A stretch of 64,000 nucleotides of DNA. Source: an uncultured Bacilli bacterium (GTDB lineage Bacteria; Bacillota_I; Bacilli_A; RF39; UBA660). Under the pieces are notes generated by a model. The model worked only from the letters and a program-made list of their open reading frames with translations. It made no database searches and had not been told where the DNA came from. The translations under genes and the position numbers were made by a program. Below, piece by piece: positions 33,513 through 42,361 of the stretch; position 1 is the first letter of the stretch; each line of letters begins with the position of its first letter. The DNA is taken from the NCBI GenBank assembly GCA_934090685.1, contig CAKOJN010000002.1, forward strand, positions 1 through 64,000, given 5' to 3'.

Positions 33513-34226
33513 ATGGGAAGAGCACATGAAGTAAGAGCTAAAGCAATGGCAGCAACTGCTGCAAAAAAATCAAAATTATATTCAATATATGCAAAGGAAA
33601 TATATCAAGCAGCTAAAGGAAATCCAGATCCTACAAGTAATGATGTATTAAGAAGAGTAATTGAAAAAGCTAAAAAAGAACAAGTACCAGCAGATGTTAT
33701 TAATAGAAATATTGATAAAGTAAAGAAAGGTATTTCAGAAAACTATGAAACAGTAGAATATGAAGCATTCGCACAGGGAGGAAGTTCTTTAATTATTAAA
33801 TGTCTTACTGATAATTCAAATAGAACAATTAGTTTTGTTAAGACTGTATTTAATAAATGTGGTGCTAAAATGGCAAGTCAAGGATCAGTAAGTTTTATGT
33901 ATGAACATTTAGGAGTTATTGGAATAAAAGATCATTCAGAGGAAGAAGTGATGGATGCATTAATTAATGCAGATGTTGATGTTAATGATATTGAAAATGA
34001 AAATGATATGATAGTTGTTTATACAGAAGTACAAGATTTAAATAATGCAAAAAAAGCTTTAGAAACAGCATTTCCAGGTATAACATTTGAACTTGATGAA
34101 ATTTCATATTTCTCAAAAGATAGTGTTACACTAAGTGGAGAAGATAAAGAAAAATTTGAAAAGTTACTTACTATGTTAGATGATTTAGATGATGTAAGTA
34201 ATGTATATCATAATGTAGAGTTATAA
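33513..34226 (+). CDS. yebC: YebC/TACO1 family protein (YeeN-like subgroup)
   Basis: This 237-residue protein of the YebC/PmpR/TACO1 family lacks the usual opening HSKWANI. It starts MGRAHEVRAKAMAATAAKK followed by LYSIYAKEIYQAAKGNPDP, the form seen in the YeeN subgroup of Firmicutes. The three-domain body is complete: NDVLRRVIEKAKKEQVP near residue 45, YEAFAQGGSSLIIKCLTDN near 83-101 and a C-terminal acidic DLDDVSNVYHN. Family members were first described as transcription regulators, and more recent work links them to relief of ribosome stalling. Which applies to this subgroup is not known. It is co-transcribed with recG, and a terminator follows immediately. Confidence 0.88.
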   Translation: MGRAHEVRAKAMAATAAKKSKLYSIYAKEIYQAAKGNPDPTSNDVLRRVIEKAKKEQVPADVINRNIDKVKKGISENYETVEYEAFAQGGSSLIIKCLTDNSNRTISFVKTVFNKCGAKMASQGSVSFMYEHLGVIGIKDHSEEEVMDALINADVDVNDIENENDMIVVYTEVQDLNNAKKALETAFPGITFELDEISYFSKDSVTLSGEDKEKFEKLLTMLDDLDDVSNVYHNVEL

Positions 34227-34240
34227 CCTCTACTTTTTAT
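34214..34240 (+). terminator. Terminator after the recG-yebC operon
   Basis: GTAGAG-TTATAAC-CTCTAC is followed by TTTTTATTT, overlapping the stop codon of the yebC-type gene. Confidence 0.75.
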
Positions 34241-34269
34241 TTGCTTTAAATTAATATTTATTATAAAAT
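34241..34269 (+). promoter_or_regulatory. Promoter of pilin-like gene 1
   Basis: TTGCTT, a 17-bp spacer and TAAAAT. The same promoter, with nearly the same spacer sequence, precedes pilin-like gene 2 (35952-35980), so it was duplicated with the gene. Confidence 0.55.
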
Positions 34270-34291
34270 ATTAACAGAGAGTAGGGATGAT

Positions 34292-35899
34292 ATGAAAAAA
34301 CTTTTAAAAGTATTAATAGTATTTGTAGTGATGTTTGGGTTTAGTAGTACGGTAATGGCGTATGAATATGCTTGTGATATGAAAGCTGATAATTATTCAT
34401 GCACAGCAGAGAAATCAACAGTGCAAAGAGTCTATAGTTACGAAAGTGGTGGTGAGATTTGTAATTATGACTCTTCTAAATATTGCAACAGTTGGAAAGA
34501 AGGAGAAGAAGTTGCAGCATGTTATTTAGAATATAATGACACAAAGAAAACGAACTTCAAAGGTTATTTTTTTAATATTATGCCTAAATTCGGATATAAA
34601 CATGTTGTTTATGAATCATATAGGCCTGAACAGACTTCTTTGTATTATCTTAAAGATTCGGAAATAAATGCATATTATCATGGACCTAATGACATGTATG
34701 CTATTGAGGATAAAATAGGTATAGGCCGCGATGCTACTTATGCTGTAGTTAAGTTCAAACCTTCTTGGAAAAATAGTTTTAAAGATAAAATATGTCCAAA
34801 GTTTGCATCACATTATGTATATGCATATCGTACTAGTAGTGAAGTATCACATGACGATTATTTTGGTGGTGAAATTCATTTTAGCAACAAATATGAGGGA
34901 GTAACTGATTATGAAGGCGATAAGGATAAAATAAGTAAAGCAGCCCTTCTATGTATAAGTAAAGACAGTGTTATTGAAGATTTAATAGATTCATATTTAG
35001 ATGATATTAAGAAAAATATTGCAAAAATTGTAATGGAAAATAATAATTCTGGAAATAAAAGTGATTTAGAAGCAATCAAAAAAGCTATATTGGAAGAAAA
35101 CTCATCAGATTTAAAATCAAAACAGAATAATATTTGTCAAGAAATATATGGAAAAGATTGTAGTGAAAAAACTGAGGAAGGCGAAAATAATTCAATTTAT
35201 TGTGAAGGCTATGCTAAAGGATTAGGTGGTAAGGTTCTTAATCCAGAAATTTATAAAGAATCAATTTTAGATACCATGTATTATTTGGCAGTTGATAAAT
35301 GTGTTGGCAAAAATTCAACACCTGGAAAATATTTAAGTGACTCTGAAAATTACTCGTGGTATAAACGTGGAAAAAGTCAATTAGGGCAAACATCAAATAC
35401 TGATTATACTAAATACTTACAAAATTATTTAAAAGGAGCACCTGAAATAACAAATGATCAAGTTTCTTGTGTTGCAAATTATTTGAACATGGCAGAGGAA
35501 ATTGCTGAAGAAGAAAAAAAATCTTCAAGTAATTTAGTAACTTCTACACAAGGAGATATGCAAGCAGCAAGAACTTGGTTAGATAAGGGTTTTACTGGAC
35601 CTGGAATAGATCCAAAAGATTTAACATGTGAAGAAATGTTGGGGAAAAATCTTACTAAAATATTGAAATTTGCACTTGAAGTTTTAAGTATAGTAGGAGC
35701 AATAGTAGCGATAGTCAATTCAATGATATCATTAATTCCAGCATTAATAGCAAAAGATGCTGAAGCATTAAAGAAGGCACAAAGTAAGTGTATAACAATG
35801 GCAATAGTTTTAGTTTTAATATTGTTATTACCAACATTATTGACATTTATGGGTAAAATATTTGGATATGATTTAACATGTTTTAATTGGATGAAATAA
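34292..35899 (+). CDS. Large secreted protein with VirB2-like C-terminal helices, copy 1
   Basis: This 535-residue envelope protein belongs to the type IV-like locus. It has a signal peptide (LLKVLIVFVVMFGFSSTVMA) and an extracellular Cys-rich domain of about 400 residues with no family I recognise. The domain includes a conserved core (GKYLSDSENYSWYK near residue 345). The last 85 residues are two long hydrophobic helices with a charged loop (IAKDAEALKKAQSKC) between them, the VirB2/TrbC pilin pattern also present at the start of the 7480 protein. So it looks like a pilin-like membrane part carrying a big surface head. A near-twin follows at 36003. The two share a 132-bp block of identical DNA and nearly the same last 80 codons, while the N-terminal heads differ. 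RBS GGGATGAT precedes the ATG. Confidence 0.7.
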   Translation: MKKLLKVLIVFVVMFGFSSTVMAYEYACDMKADNYSCTAEKSTVQRVYSYESGGEICNYDSSKYCNSWKEGEEVAACYLEYNDTKKTNFKGYFFNIMPKFGYKHVVYESYRPEQTSLYYLKDSEINAYYHGPNDMYAIEDKIGIGRDATYAVVKFKPSWKNSFKDKICPKFASHYVYAYRTSSEVSHDDYFGGEIHFSNKYEGVTDYEGDKDKISKAALLCISKDSVIEDLIDSYLDDIKKNIAKIVMENNNSGNKSDLEAIKKAILEENSSDLKSKQNNICQEIYGKDCSEKTEEGENNSIYCEGYAKGLGGKVLNPEIYKESILDTMYYLAVDKCVGKNSTPGKYLSDSENYSWYKRGKSQLGQTSNTDYTKYLQNYLKGAPEITNDQVSCVANYLNMAEEIAEEEKKSSSNLVTSTQGDMQAARTWLDKGFTGPGIDPKDLTCEEMLGKNLTKILKFALEVLSIVGAIVAIVNSMISLIPALIAKDAEALKKAQSKCITMAIVLVLILLLPTLLTFMGKIFGYDLTCFNWMK

Positions 35900-35908
35900 T
35901 ATCATTAT

Positions 35909-35953
35909 AAAGAGTAGATATAATTAAGATAAAAACTGACTACTCTTTTATTT
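35909..35953 (+). terminator. Terminator after pilin-like gene 1
   Basis: AAAGAGTAG pairs with CTACTCTTT across a long loop and is followed by TATTT. Confidence 0.6.
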
Positions 35954-35980
35954 GCTTTAAGTAAATATTTATTATAAAAT
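35952..35980 (+). promoter_or_regulatory. Promoter of pilin-like gene 2
   Basis: TTGCTT, a 17-bp spacer and TAAAAT, a duplicate of the promoter at 34241-34269. Confidence 0.55.
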
Positions 35981-36002
35981 ATAAGTAGAAAGTAGGGATA
36001 GT

Positions 36003-37574
36003 ATGAAAAAACTTTTTAAATTGATAATTGTATTTTTTATGATGTTTGGCTTTAGCACCACGGTAATGGCAGATGCATATAAATCTACATGTCATGATAT
36101 GAAAGCAGGTGATTATACTTGTAGCAGTTACAATAAGTTACAAAGAGTTTATAGTTTTGAAGAATCCGGTAAATTATGCAGTGGTAAAAATTGTAGATCT
36201 TGGGAATCTGGGGATGCTGTAGCGGCATGTTATTTAGAATATGATGATAATAAAGAAGCAAAATTTAAAGGATATTTCTTTAACATAATACCTAAATTTA
36301 CTTCACAAGATGGTTGGCATGATGAATCAGAAATAAACGCTTATTATCATGGTCCTGACGATGAGTATACTATTTATGATGGCTTGGGAACTGGTTTTAA
36401 TTTTAGAGACAAGCATTATGCTGTAATTTGGTTTGAAGAAAATTGGAAAAAGAAATTTAAGAATAAAAAATGTCCAGACTTTGCTAACTTTTATATTTAT
36501 TATTATCATGATTATGTAGCATCTGCAGGTGGAACTGTTGAATTAAAGTCTATAGGAGGAGAAATTCAATTTGGTGAAACTGAAAAGAGCGTTCATAAAT
36601 CCGATGAGATTGAACATGACACAACAGTTGAAAAAATGTTATGTATAAGCAGAGATGCATATATCGAAGATGAGATAGATGCTTATTTAAAAAAAATCAA
36701 AAATAATATTAAAGAAGTTTTAATGGATGATAATGCTTCCGGAAATAGTAGTGATTACGATAGCATAGAAGCCGATATTTTAAAAAGGAACCAAAAAGAT
36801 CGCGACTCAATCGATGATAAATTAAAACGAACGATTGATGCAAAATCAAAAAATGGAAATAAGAGTACTCTTTACTGTAGTTCTTATATCAAACGTCTTA
36901 ATCAAAATGTTCTTAATCCAGAAATTTATAAAGAATCAATTTTAGATACCATGTATTATTTGGCAGTTGATAAATGTGTTGGCAAAAATTCAACACCTGG
37001 AAAATATTTAAGTGACTCTGAAAATTACTCGTGGTATAAATATGGAAAAAGTCAATTGGGACAAACATCAAATGCTGATTATGCTAAACTCTTACAAGAT
37101 TATTTGAAAGGAGCACCTGAAATAACAAATGATCAAGTTTCTTGCATTGCTAATCATTTGGGTATGGCCGAGGAAATTGCAGAAGAAGAAAAAGGTTCTT
37201 TAAACAATTTAATATCTTCGACGCAAAGTGAAATGCAAGAAGCGAGAACTTGGTTGGATAAAGGTTTTACAAATAGTGGAATAAGCAATAAAGATTTAAA
37301 ATGTGAAGAAATGTTAGGGAAAAATCTTACTAAAATATTAAAATTTGCGCTTGAAGTTTTAAGTATAGCAGGAGCAATAATAGCAATAGTTAATTCAATG
37401 ATATCATTAATTCCAGCATTAATAGCAAAAGATGCTGAAGCATTAAAGAAAGCACAAAGTAAGTGTATAACGATGGCAATAGTTTTAGTTTTAATATTGT
37501 TATTACCAACATTATTAACATTTATGGGTAAAATATTTGGATATGATTTAACATGTTTTAACTGGATGAAATAA
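36003..37574 (+). CDS. Large secreted protein with VirB2-like C-terminal helices, copy 2
   Basis: This 523-residue paralog of the preceding gene has the same plan: signal peptide (LFKLIIVFFMMFGFSTTVMA), Cys-containing head, conserved core and two C-terminal hydrophobic helices. The head region (residues about 30-290) keeps landmarks such as AACYLEYDD, KGYFFNIIPKF and INAYYHGP but is otherwise clearly diverged from copy 1. In contrast, 36909-37040 is identical to 35234-35365 at the DNA level and the C-terminal codons are nearly the same. This pattern fits recent gene conversion of the 3' half and free divergence of the exposed head. Each copy has its own promoter and terminator, so the two could be expressed differently. 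A role as alternative surface subunits is inferred. Confidence 0.7.
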   Translation: MKKLFKLIIVFFMMFGFSTTVMADAYKSTCHDMKAGDYTCSSYNKLQRVYSFEESGKLCSGKNCRSWESGDAVAACYLEYDDNKEAKFKGYFFNIIPKFTSQDGWHDESEINAYYHGPDDEYTIYDGLGTGFNFRDKHYAVIWFEENWKKKFKNKKCPDFANFYIYYYHDYVASAGGTVELKSIGGEIQFGETEKSVHKSDEIEHDTTVEKMLCISRDAYIEDEIDAYLKKIKNNIKEVLMDDNASGNSSDYDSIEADILKRNQKDRDSIDDKLKRTIDAKSKNGNKSTLYCSSYIKRLNQNVLNPEIYKESILDTMYYLAVDKCVGKNSTPGKYLSDSENYSWYKYGKSQLGQTSNADYAKLLQDYLKGAPEITNDQVSCIANHLGMAEEIAEEEKGSLNNLISSTQSEMQEARTWLDKGFTNSGISNKDLKCEEMLGKNLTKILKFALEVLSIAGAIIAIVNSMISLIPALIAKDAEALKKAQSKCITMAIVLVLILLLPTLLTFMGKIFGYDLTCFNWMK

Positions 37575-37621
37575 AAAACTAATTGAAAGATAAGAAAATT
37601 TCTTTTAATTAGTTTTCTTTT
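37575..37621 (+). terminator. Terminator after pilin-like gene 2
   Basis: AAAACTAATT pairs with AATTAGTTTT, with an inner AAGAAAA/TTTCTTT stem, followed by CTTTTAT. An extended -10 (TGATATAAT) for the next gene follows within ten bases. Confidence 0.65.
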
Positions 37622-37666
37622 ATGATATAATTTTCATGTATAAATAGAATGAATTGGAGTGATATT

Positions 37667-39667
37667 ATGTCGTTAATTATAAATCAAATATTGCCATTTA
37701 TATCATTGTTGGAAATTGATAGGGTAATTGATATACTTTGGTATTTCCTTTTACTTTTGGATGCAATTGTATATTCTGTAGTAGTTTACGTATACAATAT
37801 TTTTCAAATTGTGGCACAATTAAATTTTAGTGTTATTAGTTCATGGACTCAACCATTGGTGAATAGAGTTGAAGCATTAATAATGGTTTTAATACTGTTT
37901 AAGTTAGGAATGTCTTTTATTCAATATATGATTACTCCAGAAAAATTTAATGATAAAGCTACAGGTGGCAGCGCACTTTTAATTAATATAGTTATTTGTT
38001 CAGTGCTTTTAGTATCATATCAATTCATTTTTACGGTTTTTAATGAATTGTCAATGTTAATAATTGGTTATCAAGATGGTTATGAATTTACTGTATTAAA
38101 ACAAATAGCTGATGTTGAAAGTGAAAATGGAGGAGACGAAGCTGGATTGCTTGGAAGGTTCATATTTGGCGAAAAATTTGAATCAGAAAATTTTGGAAAG
38201 CAATTAGCAGCTATAACATTATTTAGTTTTTTCGATGATAAAGTTAATAATCGTTCTGATGATGCATTGGCTAAAATATATAAACAAAGTTCAAACGAAG
38301 TAAATTTCTTTGAAATTACAAATATAGCGGATGCTATATATAGAGATAAAAATGATGATGAAATTGCAAATCATGGTAGTACAGAGTATAGATTTCCATT
38401 ATTAAGTACTGCTGTTGGAATTTATTTGGTATATACATTAACTGTTTTAACAATAGAAGTTGCAATCAGAATTTTTAAATTAATAATTTTACAAATTACA
38501 GCACCTATTGCTATAATAACTACTATAGAAGGTGGCACGAAAAGTAAAACTTTTCAAAGTTTTTATAAAACATATATAAGTGTTTATACTAGTTTATTTC
38601 TTAGGGTTGCGGTAGTTTATTTGGTTTCTGCATTGGTTAGTATGTTTACTCAAAATTTTGATACGTTGAATATCGGAACAAGAAGTTCTATTATGGGTGG
38701 TTTTGTATTTGTTATTATTGTGGTTTCATTATTTACATTTGCAAAAAAAATACCTTCATTCATCGATAAAGCACTTGGTCTTAATTCATCTGGTGATGGA
38801 GAAGGAGCAGCAGGTTTCAAAGGTTTAATGAAGAGTATGGGTGCTGCTGTTGGACTTGGTGTTGGAGCAGTTGGTGGTCTTGCTGCTGGTGCTGTTACTG
38901 GTGGTGTAGGCGGTGCTGTATCCGGTCTATTTGGCGGTGGATTTAGAGGATTGACTGGTGGATACAGAGCAAATAATGTTGCAGACTTTTTCAGAAATCA
39001 AGGTGCAGGTATATCTACTACAAGAGATAATGCACTTAGAGCACGTGCTCAGGGTAATATTTTTTCAAGAGCAGGAGCTGGTGTTGAAAATCTTCTTGGT
39101 ATTCCTCAAAGACAAGCGCAACGAGCACAAGAACTTGCACATGATAATGAGTTAATTGATAATGTATTAAATGCTCAAGCTAATGAAATTAAAGACCAAG
39201 CATTTACTGATACTGATTCTAAATTAAGTTCTGAATTAAAATATGGAGATAATGCAGATTCATTTGCAGATTCTTATGCACAAAATCATAAAGATTATAT
39301 AGCAGCACAACAAAATTATGAAGATTTAATGCTTCAAAGACAAGAAGCAATTAAATCTGGCGGTACTTTTAATAATCAAACTGCTTTGGATGATGCAAAA
39401 AAAACTGCTCAAGCTGCATTAAAAAAATATAGAGACGAAGGCAAGCAAAAATGGAATGAAGCAGCTAAAGCAGCATCTGGTACTGAAGTCACTGCTGCTA
39501 AAGAAAACTTAAGAAGAGAAGGAAGAGGAGAAAACACTAGAAATGTAAGAGGTTCAAGTTCAAGAGATGACTTAACAGCAGCTAAAAAAGCAAACGAATC
39601 TGAAAGACAAGAAATTCTTAATAGTGGTGCAAGCAGAAGAGCAAATAGAAGGGGAAGTTCAAACTAA
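37667..39667 (+). CDS. VirB6/TrbL-like polytopic membrane protein
   Basis: This 666-residue protein has about six to eight hydrophobic segments in residues 1-370 (for instance ILWYFLLLLDAIVYSVVVYV and LINIVICSVLLVSYQFIF) and a central conserved stretch (IFKLIILQITAPIAIITTIE). That is the layout of VirB6/TrbL, the inner channel of type IV secretion systems, and of the Gram-positive TcpH/PrgH group. The last 290 residues are a Gly/Ala-rich part (GLMKSMGAAVGLGVGAVGGL) and a charged, helical Gln/Ala/Lys tail, probably cytoplasmic. The start is ATG 37667, eight bases after GGAG (37656-37659), not the earlier ATG 37649 that precedes that site. It begins the core operon that continues through PrgI-, VirB4- and SpoIID-type genes. 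Confidence 0.75.
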   Translation: MSLIINQILPFISLLEIDRVIDILWYFLLLLDAIVYSVVVYVYNIFQIVAQLNFSVISSWTQPLVNRVEALIMVLILFKLGMSFIQYMITPEKFNDKATGGSALLINIVICSVLLVSYQFIFTVFNELSMLIIGYQDGYEFTVLKQIADVESENGGDEAGLLGRFIFGEKFESENFGKQLAAITLFSFFDDKVNNRSDDALAKIYKQSSNEVNFFEITNIADAIYRDKNDDEIANHGSTEYRFPLLSTAVGIYLVYTLTVLTIEVAIRIFKLIILQITAPIAIITTIEGGTKSKTFQSFYKTYISVYTSLFLRVAVVYLVSALVSMFTQNFDTLNIGTRSSIMGGFVFVIIVVSLFTFAKKIPSFIDKALGLNSSGDGEGAAGFKGLMKSMGAAVGLGVGAVGGLAAGAVTGGVGGAVSGLFGGGFRGLTGGYRANNVADFFRNQGAGISTTRDNALRARAQGNIFSRAGAGVENLLGIPQRQAQRAQELAHDNELIDNVLNAQANEIKDQAFTDTDSKLSSELKYGDNADSFADSYAQNHKDYIAAQQNYEDLMLQRQEAIKSGGTFNNQTALDDAKKTAQAALKKYRDEGKQKWNEAAKAASGTEVTAAKENLRREGRGENTRNVRGSSSRDDLTAAKKANESERQEILNSGASRRANRRGSSN

Positions 39668-39693
39668 AATGAAATATAGAAGGAGAAAAGGAT

Positions 39694-40002
39694 ATGAATC
39701 AATATTTAATACCTGCCAATAGTAAAAAGAGTCAATTATATTTTGGATTATTCAGAGGAATTGATTTAATAGTACTTATGACTGGTGGTTTATTAACAAT
39801 TGTAATGTTACTTGCTGTAAAAGGGGACTCACTTTTAAGTATGGTGTTGAAGTTATTACCAATAGGTATATCTGCTTTCTTGGTATTTCCAATACCTTAC
39901 TATCATAATGTAATGGTTTTTATAAGAGAAATGTATCTTTATTTTACAAAACCAAGTAGATATTATTGGAGAGGATGGTGTGCTACATATGAGCAAGAAT
40001 AG
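39694..40002 (+). CDS. PrgI/VirB3-like membrane protein
   Basis: This 102-residue protein of the PrgI family is the Gram-positive counterpart of VirB3, found beside the VirB4 ATPase. It has two membrane helices (about 24-45 and 50-68: LIVLMTGGLLTIVMLLAVKG and LKLLPIGISAFLVFPIP), then the family's short tail with an aromatic ending (FTKPSRYYWRGWC). AGAAGGAG precedes the ATG. The 3' end overlaps the start of the next gene by 14 bases, which fits co-translation with the VirB4-like proteins. Order VirB6-VirB3-VirB4 is typical of conjugation-type systems of Firmicutes. Confidence 0.75.
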   Translation: MNQYLIPANSKKSQLYFGLFRGIDLIVLMTGGLLTIVMLLAVKGDSLLSMVLKLLPIGISAFLVFPIPYYHNVMVFIREMYLYFTKPSRYYWRGWCATYEQE

Positions 40003-40555
40003 TGTTAAAGTAGAAGCACAAAAATATGCTGAAAATTGGTTACCTATAAGAGGTATACAAAATGGAGAAATTATATTAGAAAATGGATCTAGAGTTACTG
40101 GTGTAAAAGTAAGACCAAGAAATATTTTTATTCTTGATTATGCTTCTCAAGATGCAGCGATAATGAATCTTAGAAATTTTTATAATACTATAGATTATCC
40201 ATTTTGGTTAATGGTTGCTGATAGACCTGTTGATATAAATGTTTACTTATCACAATTAAAGTTATTATTTAATTCAGTTCAATATCCTGCGATAAGAAAA
40301 TTAATTAGAGAAGATATTGATAAAGCTAACTTGTTTATGAGTAAAGAGGTTAATGTAACTGATACTGAGTATTATATTTTATTTAAAGATAAAAGACCTG
40401 AAATAATACAAAAAAGAATTCAGAATTTAGTATCAGGTCTTGCTAGTGCTGGTCTTCAATCAGTACAAGTAAGTAATGATGACTTAAGAGTATTATTAGA
40501 TGGATTTATGAACGGGGGCGAAACAAGTAATTTTGGGACGGTGATGAGTCAATGA
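39989..40555 (+). CDS. Separate VirB4 N-terminal domain protein
   Basis: This 188-residue protein matches the N-terminal domain of VirB4/TraC-type ATPases: an opening NWLPIRGIQNGEIILENGSR, then VKVRPRNIFIL and a ferredoxin-like stretch with no P-loop. In most systems this is the first part of one long VirB4 chain. Here it is its own gene, joined to the ATPase gene by an ATGA overlap (40552-40555) that should couple translation. The chosen start is ATG 39989; a GTG at 39980 in the same frame is possible. It ends cleanly without frameshift signs, so the split looks established. It probably binds the membrane proteins VirB3/VirB6 and the ATPase. Confidence 0.65.
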   Translation: MSKNSVKVEAQKYAENWLPIRGIQNGEIILENGSRVTGVKVRPRNIFILDYASQDAAIMNLRNFYNTIDYPFWLMVADRPVDINVYLSQLKLLFNSVQYPAIRKLIREDIDKANLFMSKEVNVTDTEYYILFKDKRPEIIQKRIQNLVSGLASAGLQSVQVSNDDLRVLLDGFMNGGETSNFGTVMSQ

Positions 40556-42342
40556 GTTTAAGTTTTAAGAGTCAATTAGCACCAAAAAATTTAGAATTTA
40601 AACCATCTGAGATGGTAATAAGTGATAAACATTGTTGTATATTGACAATAATTAGTTATCCTAAAATGATAGGAGAAGGTTATCTTGCAAATCTAACACA
40701 ACTTGGTGGTATTAAAATTGTTATTAAACATATCCCAATTGCTTTTTCTGTTTTATCTAAAATGCTAAATAAAGAAATAGCAGATATGAAATCTAGATAT
40801 CAAAATGAACGTGATGTTACAATGCAAGAACAAATTAGACAAGATTATGAAAGTATTGAAAATTTTGTTCAAATGTTAACAGCAACTCAAGCTAGAATTT
40901 TTGATTTTCAAATGCATTTATTAATATCTGCTGATTCACATGAAGAATTAGAAAGAAAGAAAGTACAAGTTAAGAATTATTTAGATGCGATGGGTATGAG
41001 AGGAATTGTTCTTAGATTTGAACAAGAAAAAGTTTTGCAAAGTATGCTTCCAATATTTGAAGCTAGTGATATAGAAGAAAGAGTTGGTACTCCGATTCCT
41101 TCAGTTACTATTGCTGCGATGTATCCTTTCATATTCGATAGTATAAAAGATCCAGGTCTTTCATGCTTACTTGGTGTTGATTATTCTGGTGGTGTAATAC
41201 TATTTAATCAATTCTTATATCAAATTAAAAAAGAATTTAATAGAAATAATGCTAATATGATTATACTTGGTACATCTGGTTCAGGTAAATCAACAGCAGC
41301 AAAATTATTGTTAAGAACTAATATAAGAAATGGTCATAAAATTTTAGTTATAGATCCTGAAGGTGAACTTCAAGAAATGACTAAATTATATGGTGGTGAC
41401 TTCATTGATTTAGGTAAAGGTGGAGAATTTGGTATGATTAATCCACTTGAAGTAGTATTAGATGCTGATGAAGATGAAATGACAGAGGGAGTAGGTTATG
41501 CTATATTAACTAGAACACTTCAAACTTTAAAAGCATTTATGAAATATTATAGTCCTGATATTGATGAAGATACTCTTACTATGTTTAGTGAGGTTGTACA
41601 AGATACATATAAAAGATATAAAATAGATTTTAATACTGATTTTTCTAAAATAGCTGCACATGATTATCCAACTTTTGATGATGTTTATGCAACTATTAAA
41701 GGTAGATTACTTTCAATGACTGAAAGAACTCGTGAAAGAGAAGTAATGGAAAAATTAGAATTAAAAGTAAGACCTTTAGTAAAAGAATTAAGATATTATT
41801 TTAGTGGAAAAACTACTATAGATACAGATGCTGATTTTATTGTATTTAACATTCGTGAACTTATGAATGCTGATGCTAATATAAGAAATGCATTATTCTT
41901 TAATATTCTTAAATATGCATGGGGACTTTCACTTGATAGAACAATAAATACAATTTTAATGGTTGATGAGGCACATATGTTACTTGCTGATCAGAATACT
42001 TTAGGTGCTGAATTCTTAGCAAGAATTCAAAGACGTAGTCGTAAGTATAATACAGGTACTATTATAATAACTCAACAACCTACAGACTTTGCTGCTCCAA
42101 ATGTTTTAATACATGGAAAAGCAATATTTGATAATGCTTCATATTATTTAGTTATGGGACTAAAAAAGCAAGCTGTTGATGATTTATCTAAATTAATAGA
42201 TTTAAATGATCAAGAAAAAGATTCAATTAAGAGATATAGTCAAGGACAAGCACTATTTGTTTGTGGAAATAGAAGAATGAGAATAAATGTAATAGCAACA
42301 CAAGCAGAATTAGAGTCATTTGGAGGCGGTGGCGGTTTCTAA
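40552..42342 (+). CDS. VirB4/TraE-like secretion ATPase
   Basis: This 596-residue ATPase energises the type IV-like machine. After an N-terminal VirB4 domain (1-200) it has Walker A GTSGSGKST at residues 240-248, a VIDPEGELQEMTKLYGG stretch near 266, a long helical insert, Walker B ILMVDEAHMLL at 468-478, and the motifs RIQRRSRKYN and TIIITQQPTDF. All are features of TraE/TrsE/VirB4 proteins from Gram-positive conjugation systems. No membrane helix is seen. It overlaps the preceding gene by four bases (ATGA) with GGTGAT before the ATG. The next gene follows 19 bp on. The protein is complete and should be active. Confidence 0.88.
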   Translation: MSLSFKSQLAPKNLEFKPSEMVISDKHCCILTIISYPKMIGEGYLANLTQLGGIKIVIKHIPIAFSVLSKMLNKEIADMKSRYQNERDVTMQEQIRQDYESIENFVQMLTATQARIFDFQMHLLISADSHEELERKKVQVKNYLDAMGMRGIVLRFEQEKVLQSMLPIFEASDIEERVGTPIPSVTIAAMYPFIFDSIKDPGLSCLLGVDYSGGVILFNQFLYQIKKEFNRNNANMIILGTSGSGKSTAAKLLLRTNIRNGHKILVIDPEGELQEMTKLYGGDFIDLGKGGEFGMINPLEVVLDADEDEMTEGVGYAILTRTLQTLKAFMKYYSPDIDEDTLTMFSEVVQDTYKRYKIDFNTDFSKIAAHDYPTFDDVYATIKGRLLSMTERTREREVMEKLELKVRPLVKELRYYFSGKTTIDTDADFIVFNIRELMNADANIRNALFFNILKYAWGLSLDRTINTILMVDEAHMLLADQNTLGAEFLARIQRRSRKYNTGTIIITQQPTDFAAPNVLIHGKAIFDNASYYLVMGLKKQAVDDLSKLIDLNDQEKDSIKRYSQGQALFVCGNRRMRINVIATQAELESFGGGGGF

Positions 42343-42361
42343 CATTTACTAGGAGAGCAGT

